From Brevundimonas sp. LM2 (GTDB lineage Bacteria; Pseudomonadota; Alphaproteobacteria; Caulobacterales; Caulobacteraceae), in the NCBI RefSeq assembly GCF_002002865.1, contig NZ_CP019508.1, forward strand, positions 744,001-808,000: DNA of 64,000 nucleotides. The letters are read 5' to 3'. Made by a program: the position numbers and the translations under genes. Below, piece after piece: positions 21,301-30,206 of the stretch; position 1 is the stretch's first letter; every line of letters starts with the position of its first letter. The notes under the pieces were generated by a model. That model was not told where the DNA came from. It saw only the letters and a program-made list of their open reading frames with translations, and made no database searches.

Positions 21301-21671
21301 GCGGTCTTGCGGGTGACCACGACGGCCACGGAGGCTCGCTAGCCTGCGACCGCGAAGTGAGCGTTTTGTCCGACTTGGCCTTTGCTTTCAAAGTGAGCGA
21401 GGCGAGGGCGGCGGGCGGCTTCAACCTGGATTATGAGGGCATGCTTCATGGCATGGCTGACCTCTCTCTCAGGGTGGCGCTGACAGGCGCGCGCCTGGTC
21501 GCCGTGTCGGGCGCGAGAGTGACTCTCGACGAGCACGATGAGGAAAAGCAGGCAATCGAAGAAATAGACGCATTGATATTTAGGGATCAATATCGGGATC
21601 AGCTTGAAAACGGAGATCCGTACTTCAGTCGAGGATTCGCAGGAGACGCGACTTTCCGGGCCGAAATCTAA
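18372..21671 (+). CDS. Giant glycosyltransferase with about 14 degenerate 40-residue repeats and a GT2 domain
   Basis: A 1099-residue protein. Residues about 33-575 consist of some 14 degenerate copies of one module: FD..WY...YPDV near its start, PL.HYL..GW.EGR near its end, then a short PHP linker. Well-preserved copies begin at residue 33 (FDQDWYLARYPDVAAAG) and near 209 (FDRKWYESQYPEA); several middle copies have lost one half. A GT2 domain follows (about 598-830): LVSVVMPLFNSSVDHLRRAI, MIDDGSTET, FLDHDDVLHP and YEFMLRLSER. A further transferase-like region (about 865-1085) ends the protein. I chose ATG 18372, with GGGGAT 6 bases upstream. Its stop overlaps the next start by one base. The repeat array may grip a long glycan; this is inferred. 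Confidence 0.87.
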   Translation: MRLTKKAAKLFGAFKRRIHPGARVTVRSPEDLFDQDWYLARYPDVAAAGIAAYEHYSNQGWKERRAPHPMISPDWLAREYPLSKDENPLIWYVRESTRKNLLLTPAFNGKVYKTSNADLGGVSNPLAHFLKHGWREGRRASHAFDPLAYRKHNPDSPQDAGLAMAEWAQEGFPVLDAHLLELAALGPPRWDPEDVYSFGFDRKWYESQYPEASTSDGDPLSHYLKRGWKEGRSPHPMINPAWIRSRYPDASNVELIVWLFGPGSTIRNFCPIFDAATYADSNPDLASLHRPVEHFMAGGWREHRVTHPVFRELHYLMAHSDVASAGVRAAEHFVQSGVTEGRAMSPLFWPDWYADQAGLPKGDQISLLGHYLKEGFLSGREPNPFMDREWYDLTLAPRTRGDVSPLQHMLADTGPNPASPHPLFDAEFYGAALEVPLAHVDRYAHFLAEGDRDGRSSHPLFDADFYRQGNADVSASDFGPQLHYVLIGAPEQRWPNPMFDPEHYVWNSPTPDAARRGGLMHYVRSPRNARHPHPLFDASAYAAHAGGRLGGMHPLVHYLTTSSNLDALLVEGKKTGVPTHRPIRTGFESRRAPVIERSELVSVVMPLFNSSVDHLRRAIESVLLQSHQAWELIMIDDGSTETLGRELADQYSAADERIVLTVLDANQGIAGATNQALALASGEFVAFLDHDDVLHPHAIALAMDRLAGSDADACYTDQSSIGPSGEFRSVFFKPDFSPTMLLGVMYIGHLLVVRTETVRAMGGFDPAFNRIQDYEFMLRLSERSSAINHIADILYQWRMVPGSIAADPNSKGAIEPLQALAVNAHLERRGLPIKARPHAVLPHRLVLEPAFDKGSRRPTVAFVVRDRGSVGSNSNLMEQVLQQNPEASIRLVGGAGTDRGSLIADVEDLLQKTEAEVIVYVDAGIHNSTANDWLDYLLMHLADVKVFAAGPHVVDEDDRVISAGWVLTSTGLAPAMSGLAGDHDGHGGSLACDREVSVLSDLAFAFKVSEARAAGGFNLDYEGMLHGMADLSLRVALTGARLVAVSGARVTLDEHDEEKQAIEEIDALIFRDQYRDQLENGDPYFSRGFAGDATFRAEI

Positions 21672-24031
21672 TGAATTTAGTCTTCGCATCGCATTGCAAT
21701 TTTAAGGGCAACAGCGCGATGCACGTGTTTTCGATCGCGGAAGCGCTGATCGACCTCGGCCACGATTGTCTTGTCATTGTTCCGGACGAGCCGCAGACCG
21801 TACTGGCTCATGGAGCGCATCGCTTCTCCTTATCTACCTACGCCGAGGCTCTATCCACGAAGTTGAAGTTCGCGAACGGGGCTGGGCCGGACTTTATTCA
21901 TGCCTGGACCCCGCGGGACCACGTAAGGGAGGTGGTGGAGGCTATTTCGCGTGCCGAGCGCTGCCCCTACCTTGTTCACATGGAAGATAACGAGGAGCAG
22001 ATTCTCGTTGATGAAATCGCTTCTCTGGACATCGAGACTATTAGGAGGTTGCCTGATGAAACGATCAGCGGCCTCATCGGAGTAGATCATCGTTCTCACC
22101 CGGTAAAGTCGCGTTTGTTTATCGATGGCGCTATCGGCTTTACGTGTCTGATTGAGACGTTGCTTGAATTTTCTGCTGTTGGCCAAGACGCTCTGACTTT
22201 TTGGCCGGGGTTTGATGCTGCGTTCGCGGAACTAGGCGATCGCAATGCCGTACGTCGTAGCTACGATCTCCAACAAGACGAAACTGTTATTCTTTATTCC
22301 GGCAACGTCCACCTTTCTATCGTTGAAGAGATAGCCGACCTTTATGGGGCGGTGGCGCTTCTCCGCCGACGTGGTCGAAACGTCAGGCTTGTCCGGACAG
22401 GGTGGGATTACGCGGCTATGCCGCTGGGCCCGCAGGCCATCAGTCATATTGGCGCCCTCGAACTAGGCTTTATCCCGCGCGGCGATTTGCCAGGCCTGGT
22501 TAGCGCGGCGGACATTCTGGTCCAGCCCGGCAAGGTTGGTGCCTTCAACGACTACCGGTTCCCGTCGAAGCTACCCGAATTTCTCGCGTCCGGCCGACCG
22601 GTCCTTCTGCCGAAAGCCAATATCGGATTGCATCTGACGGATGGCGAGAACGCCTTCCATCTGGAAGACAGCGGTGTTCTGGATATCGCATCGCATGTCG
22701 AACGTATCATGGACTTGCCTGATCGCGGTTTGTCCGTGGGAATAGCCGGACGCGCTTTCGCGCTTGAGAATCTTACCTGGACAAAAGTCGCCATTCGTTT
22801 GGAGAGCTTCTACCGCAAGCTCATCGAAAAGGCGGCTTCGAATGCGCTGGACCTCAACGACAGCCGCATGACTGTGGACCGCAGGACTCCGCAGTTTCCA
22901 GTGGATCTGATCGCTTTCTATCTCCCCCAGTACCACCCAATCCCCGAAAATGACCTCTGGTGGGGCAAGGGCTTCACCGAATGGACAAACGTGACCAGGG
23001 CGCGTCCTACGATAGAAAGCCACGATCAGCCGCGACTGCCGACCGATCTAGGATTTTACGATCTGCGTCTGCCGGAAATCATGGTCAATCAGGCAGAAAT
23101 GGCGAGAGACTTTGGGGTTTCTGGGTTTTGCTTTTATTATTATTGGTTCGATGGGCGTAGATTACTCGAAGCACCCCTCGATGGCTGGCTAGCAGGCGGT
23201 CCAGATTTTCCGTTCTGCATTTGTTGGGCGAACGAGCCTTGGAGCCGTCGATGGGACGGCTCGAATGCAGAGGTCCTGCTGGACCAGACCTACGGAATCA
23301 ATTTCGCTGAGTCATTTATCAGCGATATCCTGTCGATTTTGAAGGATCCGCGCTATATCCGTGTCGACGAGGCACCCGTGCTTTTGATCTACAAAATCAG
23401 CGATATCCCGGACGCCCGAGGCGCAATCGCCACTTGGCGCCGCGTTGCCCGGGAGAATGGTATTCCGGAAATCCATGTCGTGGCCGTCCAGTCGTTCGGG
23501 CTCGGCGATCCTACGGGCTACGGCGCGGATGCAGCGGTGGAGTTTTCGCCGCCGCATGAAGACCGAATGCTGATTGATCCCATCAATGCCGGCGTCGCCG
23601 GAGGTTCCTTCCGTGGATATCTTGAAGACTATATCTCCGTCGCGATGCGCAGCATCAAAGCCGATCCGGTCAACTATGTCCGTTACCGTGGCTTATTCCC
23701 CCGTTGGGACAATACGGCGCGACGCAGGGAATATGGGCACGTCTTTATAAACGATAGCGCGAAGGCTTACGGCTCGTGGTTGCGACATCTCACTTGGGAA
23801 GCGCTTTCCAGCCGTGAGGTCAAAGCTCCCCTCGTATTTGTCAACGCCTGGAATGAATGGGCGGAGGGTGCCTACCTCGAGCCTGACCAGACCTATGGTG
23901 ACGGCCTTCTCCATGTCACCCGTGCCGCTCTAGGCGAAGGCGTTATCGACTTTGTGCGAGGGCGAACCCCAGCGCGCGATAGAGCGTTCACGAACGCTGT
24001 GTCTATCCTTCCTGATCTGCAGCGGCGTTGA
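21671..24031 (+). CDS. Glycosyltransferase with GT4-like N-terminus and GH99-like WbsX C-terminus
   Basis: A 786-residue fusion. Residues 1-390 form a GT-B fold: NSAMHVFSIAEALIDLGHD at the start, ETVILYSGNVHLSIVEEIAD (about 200) opening the second half, and SKLPEFLASGRPVLLP (about 300), the nucleotide-sugar contact region. Residues about 415-770 are a GH99-like WbsX domain: FPVDLIAFYLPQYHPIPEND, WWGKGFTEWTNVTRARP, FCFYYYWFDGRRLLE, CICWANEPWSRRWDG and FVNAWNEWAEGAYLEPD. WbsX domains occur in O-antigen and S-layer glycan clusters; their activity is not settled. The stop/start overlap with the preceding giant transferase (one base) implies cotranslation. Start ATG 21671. Confidence 0.9.
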   Translation: MNLVFASHCNFKGNSAMHVFSIAEALIDLGHDCLVIVPDEPQTVLAHGAHRFSLSTYAEALSTKLKFANGAGPDFIHAWTPRDHVREVVEAISRAERCPYLVHMEDNEEQILVDEIASLDIETIRRLPDETISGLIGVDHRSHPVKSRLFIDGAIGFTCLIETLLEFSAVGQDALTFWPGFDAAFAELGDRNAVRRSYDLQQDETVILYSGNVHLSIVEEIADLYGAVALLRRRGRNVRLVRTGWDYAAMPLGPQAISHIGALELGFIPRGDLPGLVSAADILVQPGKVGAFNDYRFPSKLPEFLASGRPVLLPKANIGLHLTDGENAFHLEDSGVLDIASHVERIMDLPDRGLSVGIAGRAFALENLTWTKVAIRLESFYRKLIEKAASNALDLNDSRMTVDRRTPQFPVDLIAFYLPQYHPIPENDLWWGKGFTEWTNVTRARPTIESHDQPRLPTDLGFYDLRLPEIMVNQAEMARDFGVSGFCFYYYWFDGRRLLEAPLDGWLAGGPDFPFCICWANEPWSRRWDGSNAEVLLDQTYGINFAESFISDILSILKDPRYIRVDEAPVLLIYKISDIPDARGAIATWRRVARENGIPEIHVVAVQSFGLGDPTGYGADAAVEFSPPHEDRMLIDPINAGVAGGSFRGYLEDYISVAMRSIKADPVNYVRYRGLFPRWDNTARRREYGHVFINDSAKAYGSWLRHLTWEALSSREVKAPLVFVNAWNEWAEGAYLEPDQTYGDGLLHVTRAALGEGVIDFVRGRTPARDRAFTNAVSILPDLQRR

Positions 24032-24215
24032 TGGGGAAGCCCAGCATTTGCGCGCGACTTTTGGGTTGCTCAACCAAGCGCTGGGTCCCATGAGGTGGCG
24101 TCTCGGAACGGGACTCGTGCAGCGATCGGCGGGGTTCGGACCAGCTAGCTTCGGATCGTTGACTTCGTCCTCCTCTTTCGCCGGACATCGGCCATCGCCG
24201 CCCGGAAACATAAGC

Positions 24216-24236
24216 GGTGCAGCCCGGGGCTGCACC
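24216..24236. promoter_or_regulatory. Perfect 21-bp palindrome upstream of a glycosyltransferase gene
   Basis: Arms GGTGCAGCCC (24216-24225) and GGGCTGCACC (24227-24236) are exact inverted repeats around a single G. The site lies 21 bp before the ATG at 24258 and could be a dimeric-repressor operator, or a tight hairpin near the ribosome binding site. No protein is assigned. The rest of the 226-bp gap shows no gene I can support. Confidence 0.45.
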
Positions 24237-24257
24237 TCAACTATCAGGCTGTGACTT

Positions 24258-27200
24258 ATGAAGATTGCTATTCAAGATAGCTGGCCAAACCTACCAGAGA
24301 ATGCCGAGAAGGAATTCATCCAGAGATTTCACATTGCCTGTGATCACCTTGGCATAGCATGCGAGACGGTCGTCACGAGTGCTGACATCATGAGGGCAGA
24401 CCCCCATATGGTATTGGCGTCTCATGAATTTTCGCGCAAACTAACCCAATATCCGACTATTGGTCTAGTATGGAGTCCCACTCAATTTTTCGAGCGAGAC
24501 GCCTATCGCGTCAGATCCCTGCTTTCATATGACGGATACACAGCGGCCAACACCCGGGTTCGCCGTTGGCTAAAGGATAACTCGTTCGGCGTTGGTATTG
24601 AAAAGCCTATCGGCGAAGGCCTATTCTTGCCCACCACCTACATCTCGGACCTCAAGACCGATCCTATAGCGCGCCGCATGAACTCTGCCGCCTATATTGG
24701 TGTGCATTGGGATGGTGGTCGACACGCTGAATTGTTCGCTGAGCTTGCCAAACGAAATGCTGCGACATTTTACGGGCCGTCTAGTAGCTGGGATCACGTA
24801 GGAAGCCGATACGGAGGTTTTTTGCCGTTTGACGGACGGTCCGTACTTGCCGCGCTTGCGAAACATACTGCCGTATTGTGCCTTCACAAGGATGAACACC
24901 GCGCCGAAAATACGCCTTCCATGCGAATATTTGAAGCCTGTTCCGTGGGCGCAGTACCCATTTGTGATAACATTGATTTCGCGAGGGAGCACCTCGGTGA
25001 CATAGCGCTTTTTGTCGATCTCAATCGGAAGCCAGAAGCCGTGGCTGACCAGATTGAGGCTCATCTACAATGGATCACCAACAATCCGGAGGCGGCAGCT
25101 GAACGGGCGCTTCGCGGCCAACGTTGGTTTCAGGACGAATGGTCGCTCGAATCGAAGATCAAGACCGTCATTCTTCCTTTGTACGAGCAGGTCCTGGCGG
25201 CCGGGTCCTTCGCGCCGCGTGTCAAAGACGTGGCGGCGGGACGCCGACGCAAAACGAACTCGCCGGCTGCGGCACCGATCTGTGAGGTGGTCATCCGTAC
25301 CGGTGGACGGGATCTCGTCTTCCTAGAACGAGCGCTCAAATCGGTCATGGCCGCCAGTTCTGTCGACCTGCCTGTCCACGTGGTCGTAGCGGACTACAAG
25401 GGCAAGGCCGAGGTTGCCGCTCTATGCGATGCGCTGCATTCGCCCGTCTTCAGAGTGCGCTACGTTCGCACGCCGGACACAGGCTTCCGGTCGACGGCAC
25501 TCTGGGGTGGCATTCTGGCGTGTGAGGCCGAGTTTGTCGCTCATATGGACGACGACGATACGGTGTTCCCCAACCATTATCGCCAACTGGTTAAGACCTT
25601 GAAGCGGTACCCTAAGTCCAATGTCGCCTATTCCGGAGTCGTACTGATGAACGACGAGCCGGACAACTATTTCAAAACAATAAACTTTTTTGGCCCCCGC
25701 GAAGAGATAATAAAAGAAGATCGCGACTTGAAGTTTCTGGACGCCTTTGATCTCGATCGGCTGTCCATTTTTGATAACTTTATTCAGAGCAACACCTGGC
25801 TGGCACGGCGCGATTTTATCCAATCTGCGATAGGGGAAGATCCCGAACTTGTCGTGGTCGAAGACGTCTATCTTTATCTTCTCATGGCCAGCTCCGGGCC
25901 CTTCAGGTTCACTGGTAGCGCTACCGCTCTTTGGCACTGGCGGTCGCAGACTGACGGCGACAACTCCATGTTCGCGATCGACCAAAACATCTGGGCCGAA
26001 AATGGCAAGCGGGTCATGCGACGTCTGGCCCGAATGCCGTTTCTCGTATCCTCGCTGCCGGGAAAGCTGCCGGGGGCGAACGATCCCAATTGGGAAACCG
26101 CGTCCCACCAGCCTGCCGTGGGCTTACGCTACGGAGATACTGTATCGGTCGACCGCGACTTTGTGATCGCCCATCGATGCTTGGGGTTCCATCCGATCGG
26201 GGAGGGGATCGGTCTCTGGTCGAAGGAAACGGTCAGTATTGTTGTGGTTCATCTGTCCCGCGGTGCAGCCGAAGGTGGTTGCGTCCTGCTGGTGACATGT
26301 GCCGGAGCCTTCGATCCAGAGGTATCCGATCAATGGATTCGGATCAGCCTCTCCAGCGGCGCGTCAGTCCGTCTTCCTGTGACCGATTGGGAGACGCGAC
26401 AGATTTCCCTCGAAATTCCACCAGGTGGGAGCACCGCAATCACGCTGTCGGTGACAACGTCCCATTTCGTGAACCCGGGGCGCCATGGGTCTGCCGACGA
26501 CCGCGATCTCGGTGCTCGCATCGTTGATATAGGCGTCGTCAGAACCGAAGAACTCGTCCCGTTCCCAACCTCGGTTGAGTTTGGCGGCCAAAATGATGAG
26601 ATCGAGTTCGACGGCTTGGGGCATTATGGGCTGCTTGCCGCCAACCCCAATCAGCAATTTATCGTCGCCGACGGGCCGGCGACCTTGTTCGTGGGCGTCG
26701 GCTCAACCATCTGGGCGACCCATCTAGATGCCGACGAGCCCGTCGCCCTGACAGATGAAGCGCGTGCAAGCGTGTGGTATCTGATTGTGCGACATCCTAA
26801 CCTTGATGAACGGCGCAAGGGGATGAAGGTCTCACTTTCGCGGCGTGAGCCCGACGCTACGTTTCTCGGGCGCTGGAACAGGTTCGCCTCATCCATTGAG
26901 GGCCAGGTGGGCACTTATACGTCGGCGGGGGTTGATGATGAGCAACTCTCGTTCGTGTTCGGTGAAAAGCCGGTTCGCGGCCAGGCTTCTTCCGACAGTG
27001 TCTTCGTGTTTCGCCGGAAAGATGACGATCTTTTCTGGGAAGTGCGGTCTGATCAGGTTGAAACTTGGAAAATTTTGGCCCCGCTCGGGTCACGCACCGC
27101 CTGCGACGGTGATCTGGTCAGCCGCGGCCGGCTCGAACCTCCAGGGGCTATCGCCGCGAGTGCCTATGAGGCGCTTGTGATCGAGACCAACCCATGGCTG

Positions 27201-27323
27201 CCGGACGCAGCTCGGTCGCTGCTCTGCAGGACAATCTATGGGCTTGTGCGTGAGGTGTTGGCGGGCGGTAGGGTCGAATGCAAACCGCTGGCGCTATCGC
27301 TGCTTATCAGGATGGTCGCTTGA
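24258..27323 (+). CDS. Two-headed glycosyltransferase (GT-B half + GT2) with C-terminal beta-rich domain
   Basis: A 1021-residue protein. Residues 1-315 resemble a GT-B glycosyltransferase: a variable N-half, then YIGVHWDGGRHAELFAELAK (about 153) and the nucleotide-binding RAENTPSMRIFEACSVGAVP (about 217-236). Residues about 335-590 are a GT2 domain with CEVVIRTGGRDLVFLERALK, VHVVVADYKG and the DxD-like HMDDDDTVFPNHY (about 430). Residues about 620-1020 have no catalytic motif and look beta-rich, possibly sugar-binding (LSRGAAEGGCVLLVTCAG, ISLEIPPGGSTAITLSV). It follows the WbsX-type gene after 226 bp with a perfect palindrome just upstream, so it may have its own control. The donor sugar is unknown. 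Confidence 0.85.
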   Translation: MKIAIQDSWPNLPENAEKEFIQRFHIACDHLGIACETVVTSADIMRADPHMVLASHEFSRKLTQYPTIGLVWSPTQFFERDAYRVRSLLSYDGYTAANTRVRRWLKDNSFGVGIEKPIGEGLFLPTTYISDLKTDPIARRMNSAAYIGVHWDGGRHAELFAELAKRNAATFYGPSSSWDHVGSRYGGFLPFDGRSVLAALAKHTAVLCLHKDEHRAENTPSMRIFEACSVGAVPICDNIDFAREHLGDIALFVDLNRKPEAVADQIEAHLQWITNNPEAAAERALRGQRWFQDEWSLESKIKTVILPLYEQVLAAGSFAPRVKDVAAGRRRKTNSPAAAPICEVVIRTGGRDLVFLERALKSVMAASSVDLPVHVVVADYKGKAEVAALCDALHSPVFRVRYVRTPDTGFRSTALWGGILACEAEFVAHMDDDDTVFPNHYRQLVKTLKRYPKSNVAYSGVVLMNDEPDNYFKTINFFGPREEIIKEDRDLKFLDAFDLDRLSIFDNFIQSNTWLARRDFIQSAIGEDPELVVVEDVYLYLLMASSGPFRFTGSATALWHWRSQTDGDNSMFAIDQNIWAENGKRVMRRLARMPFLVSSLPGKLPGANDPNWETASHQPAVGLRYGDTVSVDRDFVIAHRCLGFHPIGEGIGLWSKETVSIVVVHLSRGAAEGGCVLLVTCAGAFDPEVSDQWIRISLSSGASVRLPVTDWETRQISLEIPPGGSTAITLSVTTSHFVNPGRHGSADDRDLGARIVDIGVVRTEELVPFPTSVEFGGQNDEIEFDGLGHYGLLAANPNQQFIVADGPATLFVGVGSTIWATHLDADEPVALTDEARASVWYLIVRHPNLDERRKGMKVSLSRREPDATFLGRWNRFASSIEGQVGTYTSAGVDDEQLSFVFGEKPVRGQASSDSVFVFRRKDDDLFWEVRSDQVETWKILAPLGSRTACDGDLVSRGRLEPPGAIAASAYEALVIETNPWLPDAARSLLCRTIYGLVREVLAGGRVECKPLALSLLIRMVA

Positions 27324-27987
27324 TGCTCAGATCGATGGCAAAGCCCCGAGTTCGAAAATTCGAGTGAGTTCAACTTAGGCTCACTATAGTCATAGTATAG
27401 TTCGGGGCTGGGCGTCTGTGTCGTCCGCTGTAAATTTGGTCATCCGAGAAACCGGCGTATCGAAAGGGCGGCGCTCATTGTAAGCAGCCGCATCGCCGCA
27501 TAGGACGCCATGTACAGCCGGCGAGCCGGAATTGCCTTCCCACGCCATCACGATTTTCTTCGGCTTTTTCCCGGTTCTTGATCAGCCATCGCGGTGGTAC
27601 CGCGAAGGTGTTTTTGATGAGGTTGCGCGCTAGTCGATCGAGCAAAGGACCGGCTTAGGCTTCCCTGAAGCCGGATCCATGGGTGCCAGCCGGGTCGAGC
27701 CACCGGCCGCTTTCGCTGCTCAGACGTTCCGATGGCGCAAGGAGAGGGGGCTGGGACGCTCCTGGTGATGAAGAAGGCCCGCACGTTGAACGGCGCCCAC
27801 TCAAGTCCTTAGGCCCATGCACCCGGTCGTTTGATCCAAGTTCGCGTGGCATTTTTCCATTTGGCCCGCGTTGTCTCGCTCTGACCCTCAATGTTTTTGT
27901 TGTCCGGTCGGCTGCGGCGTTGATACAAGGGCGCGTTGCGCGAATGGGCGGGGTTACGCTCCAAGCGCGTGGAATTTGCGGGGTAAG
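27324..27987. other. 664-bp gap before gmd, no intact gene
   Basis: No convincing gene. Positions 27342-27409 form a nested inverted-repeat structure described separately. On the minus strand, about 27480-27630, one frame gives a protein-like stretch (LARNLIKNTFAVPPRWLIKN, then REKAEENRDG) without a start or family match; this may be the remnant of a lost gene. The final 200 bp before gmd are GC-rich and hold no recognisable promoter. The gap is the longest without an intact gene inside the island and may mark a past deletion or junction. Confidence 0.5.
27342..27409. other. Nested inverted-repeat (multi-stem) element
   Basis: Outer arms AGCCCCGA (27342-27349) and TCGGGGCT (27402-27409) are exact complements. 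Inside are CGAA/TTCG (27353-27362), AGTGAG/CTCACT (27363-27385) and ACTATA/TATAGT (27383-27401), the last two sharing three bases. The shape recalls a cloverleaf but lacks a T-arm. It begins 18 bp after the stop at 27323. There is no U-tract to make it a simple terminator. Confidence 0.4.
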
Positions 27988-29064
27988 ATGGCCGACGGGG
28001 TTAGTGGCAAGGTTGCGCTGGTGACGGGTGTGACGGGTCAGGATGGGGCCTATCTATCGGAACTATTGCTGGAGAAGGGCTACACCGTTCATGGGGTCAA
28101 GCGGCGGTCGTCTTCGTTCAACACCGCACGTATCGAACATCTTTACCAAGATCCGCACGAAAAGGATCCGCGGTTCATCTTGCACTACGGTGATCTGACC
28201 GACTCGACGAACCTCATCCGCATCATTCAGGAAACGCAGCCCGACGAGATATATAACCTGGCCGCGATGAGCCACGTCCAGGTGTCGTTCGAGACGCCTG
28301 AATACACTGCAAACGCTGACGGCATCGGTACCCTGCGTATTTTGGAGGCGATCCGTATTCTGGGACTGGAGAAGAAGACCCGATTCTATCAGGCTTCGAC
28401 TTCCGAACTCTACGGGATGGTACAGGAAGTGCCGCAGTCGGAGACCACGCCCTTCTATCCTCGAAGCCCTTACGCGGTCGCGAAGATGTACGGCTACTGG
28501 ATCGTGGTGAACTACCGCGAGGCCTATGGTATCCACGCCTCCAACGGTATTCTGTTCAATCACGAGAGCCCGCTTCGCGGCGAGACCTTCGTGACGCGCA
28601 AGATTACTCGGGCGGTGGCTGCCATCCACCATGGCTTCCAGCAGACACTCTTCCTCGGCAATATCGATGCGAAGCGGGATTGGGGTCATGCCCGCGAGTA
28701 TGTTCGCGGCATGTGGCTGATGCTGCAGCAGGAAAAGCCAGACGATTATGTGTTGGCCACGGGAGAGACCACCGTCATCCGTGACTTTGTCAGTCACGCC
28801 TTCGCACAAATCGATGTTGAGCTCCGCTGGGAGGGCGAGGGGGTTGATGAGAAGGGTATTTGCGTCGAGACCGGCCGAGTCTATGTCGAGATCGATCCTA
28901 GATATTTCCGCCCTACCGAAGTTGAGCTGCTGATCGGCAATCCCGCCAAGGCAAAGGCAAAGCTGGGTTGGACTCACGAAACCAAATGGCAGGCGTTGTG
29001 CGAAGAGATGGTTGCTGCTGACCTCGTCGCCGTTGCCAGGGAGAGGCGTGGCAATGGCGAATGA
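27988..29064 (+). CDS. gmd: GDP-mannose 4,6-dehydratase
   Basis: Converts GDP-D-mannose to GDP-4-dehydro-6-deoxy-D-mannose, the first step to GDP-L-fucose. The 358-residue SDR enzyme has the cofactor motif [20 protein letters not shown] (about 12-31), [17 protein letters not shown] (about 35), the Ser/Tyr/Lys triad ([13 protein letters not shown] about 135; [13 protein letters not shown] about 157-169) and [20 protein letters not shown] (about 187-206), diagnostic for GMD. I chose ATG 27988; the upstream in-frame ATG at 27871 adds a non-conserved extension. It overlaps fcl by 11 bp and forms a two-gene unit. Confidence 0.96.
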   Translation: MADGVSGKVALVTGVTGQDGAYLSELLLEKGYTVHGVKRRSSSFNTARIEHLYQDPHEKDPRFILHYGDLTDSTNLIRIIQETQPDEIYNLAAMSHVQVSFETPEYTANADGIGTLRILEAIRILGLEKKTRFYQASTSELYGMVQEVPQSETTPFYPRSPYAVAKMYGYWIVVNYREAYGIHASNGILFNHESPLRGETFVTRKITRAVAAIHHGFQQTLFLGNIDAKRDWGHAREYVRGMWLMLQQEKPDDYVLATGETTVIRDFVSHAFAQIDVELRWEGEGVDEKGICVETGRVYVEIDPRYFRPTEVELLIGNPAKAKAKLGWTHETKWQALCEEMVAADLVAVARERRGNGE

Positions 29065-30025
29065 GGCCGTCTTCCAGCTCGCCGGAAAGCGAGTCTGGGT
29101 CGCAGGGCATCGTGGCATGGTCGGCTCGGCAATCGTCCGTCGGCTCGCGTCCGAAGACTGCGACGTCATCACTGCGACACGGGCCGATGTCGACCTGAAA
29201 TCACCAGATCAAGTTCAGGCGTTCGTGGGGGACCACAAGCCGGATGCAATCTTTATGGCTGCGGCAAAGGTCGGCGGTATCTTGGCTAATGATACTTATC
29301 CGGCAGACTTTCTCTACGATAACCTGATGATTGCGGCCAATGTAACCGAGGCGGCTTATCGACAGAACGTGTCCAAGATGCTTTTTCTGGGCTCCAGCTG
29401 CATCTACCCGAGAGATGCACCGCAGCCGATCCCGGAAGACGCCCTGCTTACGGGACCGCTGGAGGGCACAAACGAATGGTACGCGATCGCCAAAATCGCA
29501 GGCATCAAGCTTGCCCAGGCTTATCGCAAACAGCATGGCTGCGACTTCATCAGCGCCATGCCCACCAATCTGTACGGCCGGGGCGACAACTACGACCTAA
29601 ACTCCAGTCACGTCCTCCCCGCGCTGATTCGTAAGGCCCACGAAGCCAAAATGGCAGGCGCAAGCCAGATTACGATCTGGGGTACAGGAACGCCAAAGCG
29701 CGAATTCCTGAACTCCGATGACTGCGCCGACGCATGTGTCTTTCTTATGAAGGCCTATTCAGACGTCGAACATGTGAACGTGGGCTCGGGGCAAGATATC
29801 GCCATAATCGACCTCGCGAGATTGGTCTGCGATGTCGTGGGCTTCACGGGCTCTATCGTCACCGATACCTCAAAGCCCGACGGCACCATGCGAAAGCTAA
29901 TGAGTGGAGACAAAATCCGCGCCATGGGCTGGGCCCCCACCATCGAACTAAGGGCCGGAATCACGGACGTCTATTCGCTGATGGTGGACTCAGGTCTATT
30001 CACGCATCCAGCGCCAGTAACCTGA
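29054..30025 (+). CDS. fcl: GDP-L-fucose synthase
   Basis: Epimerises and reduces the Gmd product to GDP-L-fucose with NADPH. The 323-residue SDR protein shows [17 protein letters not shown] (about 16-32, cofactor site), [19 protein letters not shown] (about 77-95), [20 protein letters not shown] (about 116-135) and the active-site [14 protein letters not shown] (about 143-156, Tyr and Lys). [20 protein letters not shown] (about 176) is diagnostic. Start ATG 29054 overlaps gmd by 11 bp. It converges with the FkbM gene at 30207. With gmd it fixes fucose (or a GDP-fucose-derived sugar) as a component of the island's product. Confidence 0.96.
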   Translation: MANEAVFQLAGKRVWVAGHRGMVGSAIVRRLASEDCDVITATRADVDLKSPDQVQAFVGDHKPDAIFMAAAKVGGILANDTYPADFLYDNLMIAANVTEAAYRQNVSKMLFLGSSCIYPRDAPQPIPEDALLTGPLEGTNEWYAIAKIAGIKLAQAYRKQHGCDFISAMPTNLYGRGDNYDLNSSHVLPALIRKAHEAKMAGASQITIWGTGTPKREFLNSDDCADACVFLMKAYSDVEHVNVGSGQDIAIIDLARLVCDVVGFTGSIVTDTSKPDGTMRKLMSGDKIRAMGWAPTIELRAGITDVYSLMVDSGLFTHPAPVT

Positions 30026-30206
30026 GCCCGTCGAGACCGTAGCGCTTGCTCAGGCTCTAGCGGCAATGGGGTAGGCGTTGGAAAATAGCCTCCCACGGGG
30101 CTGTCCGAGGGTCAGTTATAAGCGACTTTTGTATATCGTTTGGGTAGACCATCAAATCAGCTGAGCTGAGCCCTCGCGCAATATGAGGGGCGAAGGTCAG
30201 GTAAAC

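Noticed and set aside
24032..24257. Possible small gene or transposase remnant between two glycosyltransferase genes
   Set aside because: Open frames exist on both strands, but none shows a domain, ribosome binding site or IS end; only the palindrome was kept.
27342..27409. Cloverleaf-like structure considered as a tRNA gene
   Set aside because: The closing stem fits an acceptor arm, but neither strand has a proper T-arm (GGTTCGAATCC-type) or a 7-nt anticodon loop on a 5-bp stem, and lengths between stems are wrong.
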